Shown: positions 59,301-64,000 of the stretch, one piece after another
How positions within the stretch are numbered: the stretch's first letter is position 1
Layout: each line of letters opens with the position of its first letter
Source of the DNA: Purshia tridentata
Taxonomy: Eukaryota > Streptophyta > Magnoliopsida > Rosales > Rosaceae
Direction: 5' to 3'
DNA: 64,000 nt
NCBI GenBank assembly: GCA_003254885.1
Contig: QANT01000331.1
Coordinates: 39,361 to 103,360, forward strand
Position numbers and translations under genes: made by a program
Notes under the pieces: generated by a model
What the model saw: the letters and a program-made list of their open reading frames with translations, nothing else
Told to the model about the DNA's origin: nothing
Database searches by the model: none

Positions 59301-62222
59301 TTGTTGTAAAGAGATTGGGTTCCTGACTAACCAGCCCAATCTTCTGCCTCATCGATTTAAGCTGCAACTTCTTCAAATCCACACCATCTATAAGTACTTC
59401 ACCAGCTTCTGGATCATAGAACCTTTCTACTAGGCCGATTACTGTTGACTTCCCACTTCCACTCTGCCCAACCAAAGCAGTGGTTGTGCCACTTGGAACA
59501 TGCAATGAGAACCCAGCAAAGATCTGAACATCTGGCCTGGCAGGGTACCTGAAATACACATCTTTGAGTTCGACCTCACCTTTAATATCTTCCAATACAA
59601 TTCCACTAGTATCATATGGGTCAATCTTTGGTGTTCTTTTGATGGTCTCAAACATTTTGTATGCAGCAGCTTGCCCTGATGCAAATGCATTCAAAGATGG
59701 TGATGTCTGGCCCAATGACCTAGTCCAATAAACCAGAACCAAATGTGTTAGACTGAGAGTAATACTACTACTACTACTATGAATTGCTACAACCATTAAA
59801 TTACCAAGATATATAAATCCCAAAACATAAAATGTGCAGTGGTATGTGACTTACATTCCACCAGTCATAATTGCAAATATAACATTTAAGACTCGGCCCC
59901 CATTGTATCCTTTTTCAATGATCATTTTGGATCCATACCATATGGCAAGTCCATAAGTGCCAAAGATAATGAGCATAAATACACCAAGTCCAATCCCTGT
60001 GACTAGCCCTTGCTGAATCATAGTATTGTAGGCAACTTTCAGCTTCACATTGTATTTTTCTATTGCTTGCTTCTCCCCAGTGAAAGATGCAACCTAGCTT
60101 GCACAAAAGTTTTATTAATATTAATTAATTAAGATATAATGTATTAAGTATGTAATATATCTGATAAGTAAGTAAATATAATATCAAGGGCTTACTGTTC
60201 TAATGGCTCCAACTGTTTGTTCTACTATATTGCCAGCTTCTGCATAAGCATGTTGTCCGCGGGTAGACATCTTCGAAATGATATTTGCCATGAGTCCACC
60301 AGCAACGACAATAGCAGGAATGCAAGCCAGCAATACAAGGGTGAGAAGCCACCCTTTCATAAAAGCAACCACAAAACCCCCCAGAAAAGTTGAAAGCAGT
60401 TGTATGAACTTCCCCACCTGTCACAAATTACCAAAATGAACCGATCTAACATGTTATGTTGTGATACAGTCAATCTCAATATAAATGAGTCGACGTGTTA
60501 TACTATATTGTCAGTTAATATGAACAACAAGTCAATATGAAATATTGATGAATATGATAGACATGCAAATTAATGATGACTTAATGATCACGATGACTTA
60601 ATGATCACACTGACACATTGCAATGATAATATATTACCTTTTCACCCACGGCATCTTGAATGAGAATGGTGTCCCCAGACATCCTTCCAATGATCTCACC
60701 AGTTGAGGTTTCAGTGTCAAAGAAGGCAATGTCCTGTCTTAGTATTGTTTTCAAGTACAGACCTCGAATGCGAGTGGCCTGTCTTTCCCCAGTCACCATC
60801 CAACATGCCACCTCTGCATTTAATTTATCAACCCATTTTCAGACTAATTAAAAATTAAATCATCCAATAATGAATAATACATGCATAAATTAAAATTTTA
60901 ATATATTTTCTTAATATTCATGATACTTACGCAGAAATGAAGCAATGCCGGTACCAATGGCCAAGTACACAAACTTGAGAGACACCTAACAAAGATTACG
61001 AACAGAGGAAGTCAAATTGAAAATAGTAAATTAGGATAAACCACTCGGATATATTTTTTCTTGAGTGTAAGTTTGTAACCCACCCTAATTTATTTTGGGA
61101 GAATTAACCCTTTGACTAGTGTCAATATAAGTAACTTTTCTTATATTGTTGGATGAGTTAGTTTAATTCAAAACTAACAATTTGTTGTTTTGTTAAGGTA
61201 CTCTTTAGTCTTTACCCTATTTATTAGATAATATTACAAGTAGTAGTTAATGCTATTTATCTCTATTAATTTATAATATATCAATATTATTGTTACTTGT
61301 TTGTTTCAACTTTGAACATTTTTTTTATTTTGAAAATTAATTTTGCTATATCGTAATTAATATCAAATTTATATAATATTAAAAATAGGAAACTACCAAA
61401 AAAAAAGAATCAGTGGCTACAGTTGATTCATTTGACACGTATTTGGAAATCAAAAGCTTCCTTTAACAAATGGCATGGCAGCACAATTAATGAAATTAGG
61501 TATGTGTTGAAGATAGCTAGATTGGGTTGTTCTAGAAGTCTAGAACAATAAAAAAATACTTTAATAAATGCTCCGTTCTGTAAGTGCAAAATAAATCATT
61601 TTTTTCTCTAAAGAAAGAAAAAGAAAAATAAAGGAATGGGGTTTATGTCGTGAAGATGATCAACAATTTCTGCAATAAATGCTCAACAATATTGCTTTGA
61701 TAGACGAAAAAAACAATAAAAATTTCCTCCATTAATTAATTAGCGATCCGTCTACATTCATATCTTGAAGATTAATTAATTGGCTTATTTTATAGATGCC
61801 AATCAATTATAAAGAATTAAAATCTCAAGATATCGGTTCCTCCATAACAAATTAAACCATACAAAGAAAGCTTATCAACAACCACAAAAAGAAGAATGAA
61901 ATAATCTTGGTCATTTTGTTTTTATACTATATATATCGAGTTAATGGGGGGTGCGTGTATCGATGTATACCTTAGAAACCGTGTGAACGATGTGGTCGGG
62001 AGAAGTGGACCCGAATGTGTTGATGAGGCCACCAAAGACGACGGTCATGAGCGGCTGAGAAACCCCATTGCCGACGGCGCAGATGCTCCCCACCACCATC
62101 AACGCCACGTCCAAGTGATCGGCGAACGCGAACATCTTGAAGAATGGAACCTTCTGCTTCTCACTACTAATCTTCCCATCACTCTCGACATCTGCTTTGG
62201 CTTTGCCATCGTCTCTGATCAT
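56314..62222 (-). CDS. ABCB9: ABC transporter subfamily B, full-length (ABCB9-type), copy 2
   Basis: Twelve exons with the same phases as copy 1: 61971-62222, 60931-60985, 60638-60813, 60196-60417, 59855-60093, 59194-59719, 58783-59056, 58039-58708, 57732-57960, 57380-57646, 57031-57294, 56314-56958. The product is about 1272 residues. It has Walker [10 protein letters not shown] (about 399) and GESGSGKST (about 1064). Signature motifs are LSGGQ twice. Walker B is [12 protein letters not shown] twice and H-loops are AHRLTTI twice. Exon lengths equal copy 1 except exon 1, exon 8 (linker, 24 nt longer) and exon 12, so the pair arose by tandem duplication. The N-terminus differs ([16 protein letters not shown]). 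The linker is Ser/Arg-rich ([14 protein letters not shown]), typical of regulated ABCB linkers. The acceptor of exon 8 lies in a 22-base tandem triplication. Confidence 0.94.
58703..58770 (-). repeat. 22-bp tandem triplication containing the exon 8 acceptor
   Basis: GAGTTCCTATAAATCAA starts at 58703, 58725 and 58747. On the minus strand each unit ends in TTTATAG followed by GAACTC, so the 3' splice site of exon 8 is present three times. The exon continues in frame only from the last (58708). Use of the two upstream sites would add 22 or 44 bases and shift the frame. Confidence 0.9.
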
Positions 62223-64000
62223 GGTGTGTCTGCCTCTGTGGGATTAGTTTGATCGGTTTTTCACTTTCTCTGTGGCTATGGCTATGTATATATATGTTTA
62301 AATAGCAAATTATAAATCAAGCATGAGAGGAAAGCAGTGGTAGTAGCGCTACGTGGTTTGTGTGGGAAAAGGAAAGAAACAACAGCAAATTACGGGGGTA
62401 CATGCAAACGATCCTATAGCTTAGGTCAGGTACTACCCTTTATGAGTCGGTGGTGGTGCACATGCATTTTATTCAATGCTTTTTTTTACCATTAAAAAAA
62501 AAATAGTGATAAAAATTATTACCGTATATATACTAGTGATTAACCTATGTCACTTGAAGACACGACATGTATAAGAAAAAACCAAAAATAAAAAAACTTT
62601 GCTTTTTTCTAGAAGGTGGCCGGGATCCACCTTCAATTCAATTCAATCTATAAATCAGAGAAATCATCTTATAATGTTATAAGCATGAGAAGTCCATATC
62701 AACCCAATTTCAATACAATTCAATCTATTAAATCAGAGAGTTCGATCATCTTATAACTTATAATAGCTTATAAGCATTAGAAGTTTGACATATCAAGCCT
62801 ACTTGGGACTCCAAAGTACTTATGAATATCTCACTTTTCTTACATTTCTCGTAATTTTATAGTGTCTTCAATAAGCATTAAAATTATCCTGATATAATAA
62901 GGCTAGACAGTTTAAATTACTGGGATACAGATACGGTTTCCGATTCTATATTTCTTTAAGTTAATTGGTTTCTCTCTTTTAATTTAGGGTTATGTATAAT
63001 GCGAGAGACTACATGGGTCATATATGTTTGACTTTTCTTTTAGTATGTGCATTCAATATGGAGGATTGCCAAGGATGAATTGTTCAGATTCCAATTAATA
63101 CAATGAGCTTTAAATTACTGTAGATGATGACTTTTTGGGAGTGCTAAATAGCGCCCCCTTTAACATATTATTTAAATATTTTAAGTTAAAATTCACCACC
63201 AACTACGTTCATTATAACTAAATTCCTAATTACCTTGCTATCAATTGGCATTGCATGTACCACACGATACGTGCCACACCAATGTAATCGTGTCGCTAGC
63301 TGTAAAACAGATGGAATTGAGAATTTGAGATCCATAAAATAGGTATTAAATATGTTAATCATAAATAAAGGACAATTCTATCACCTATAATTGTGCACAA
63401 CTTGAAACTTTCACTCAACTAATAATATTAGCTACAGTTATTAAATTTCTTCATAGTTTATCCCAAATTTGAATATATTTTCATGATGTTTGAGAATTGG
63501 TTTGGTTTTTTTAACACGCGTTTTCTTTGCTGAGCATTATTGACACGAGTCACGTACTCACGTGTGTCGTACATGAGCTACGGAAGATTTTAAATTTGTT
63601 GAAATTAAAATTTTACATTAAAATAATATTGCTTCCAAAATTTATAATTTCTTTAATTATTAAGATTCAGTTGGAGGAGTTGAAGTTTTATATCAATCTA
63701 TGTGACTTGGTTTTTTCTTATTAAAAAAGAAGCCCACTAGAAAACTATTATTTCTCCTAAAATTGTTGAGATTGAAAAGATCAAGGTGATTTTTTTTTTT
63801 AAAGGATCAAAGACAAGATCAATTTGTGTGTTGATATACATGTCAACATTTCCGATTGATGTTTTAACATACATATCTACTCAATCTCGAGTCTCTCAAC
63901 TAAACACAATCTTCAAAAGTCCGAAACAAATTAATTTTCTAATTTTATTTTTAGAAAATAACTAAAAAAAGTTGAAGTTCAAATTATTTGAAAGTATTAA
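62223..64000. other. ABCB copy 2 promoter and right-edge intergenic DNA
   Basis: Promoter and leader of the ABCB gene lie in the first few hundred bases (TATATATAT near 62285). A pair of diverged direct repeats lies at 62639-62784. The remainder is AT-rich with no gene recognised. Confidence 0.6.
62639..62784. repeat. Diverged direct repeat pair
   Basis: CAATTCAATCTATAAATCAG to GAGAAGT (62639-62693) recurs as CAATTCAATCTATTAAATCA to TAGAAGT (62716-62784), the second copy longer by short insertions. It lies about 0.4 kb upstream of ABCB copy 2. Confidence 0.75.

Overview
This is nuclear DNA from a flowering plant, a eudicot and probably a woody rosid. It has AT-rich intergenic DNA, spliced genes with GT-AG introns, and plant-only families: phytochrome, MEI2-like, PLS-type PPR, AWPM-19, plant SH3P and ABCB. 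I rebuilt the exons by hand from splice sites and reading frame. Nine multi-exon models close without a frame conflict: PHYE, MEI2-like, RimM fusion, RPL32, KIX protein, AWPM-19, Lys/Ser-rich protein, SH3P and both ABCB genes count as spliced; the coiled-coil protein, PPR and unknown-family copies are single-exon. One ambiguous base (N) lies at 17471.

Layout. 3231-8645 (+) phytochrome E. 10480-14440 (-) MEI2-like RNA-binding protein, convergent with PHYE. 14441-19079 gene-poor, with a long fold-back element at 18491-18883. 19080-24510 (+) plastid-type RimM fused to a UDP-sugar pyrophosphorylase-like domain. 25159-27272 (+) ribosomal protein L32, whose core promoter/leader is duplicated in tandem. 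28231-28854 (+) tail-anchored coiled-coil protein. 29040-34895 is a local duplication cluster. It holds copies of an unrecognised gene family on the minus strand, one intact and two fused and broken, plus a small KIX-domain (MED15-like) gene. 35966-37744 (-) PPR protein with a decayed E+/DYW tail downstream. 38338-39205 (+) AWPM-19 membrane protein. 41284-42790 (-) Lys/Ser-rich unknown protein. 44574-48567 (+) BAR/SH3 endocytic protein (SH3P). 49435-54929 and 56314-62222 (-) two full-length tandem ABCB transporters of ABCB9 type.

The order PHYE / MEI2-like / RimM / RPL32 / PPR / AWPM-19 / SH3P / ABCB matches what I remember of two paralogous Arabidopsis regions (around At4g18050-At4g18130 and At5g46420-At5g46540). 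The window therefore looks like an old syntenic block that was less fractionated here. The genes share no single pathway. Functional themes are light sensing (PHYE), RNA metabolism (MEI2-like, RimM, RPL32, PPR), membrane traffic and transport (SH3P, ABCB) and transcription (KIX).

The least ordinary material is the KIX/unknown-family duplication cluster, the degenerate nucleotide loop of the RimM fusion, the stepwise loss of the DYW tail, the doubled RPL32 promoter, and debris of ABCB and SH3P exons in the SH3P promoter and in an ABCB intron.
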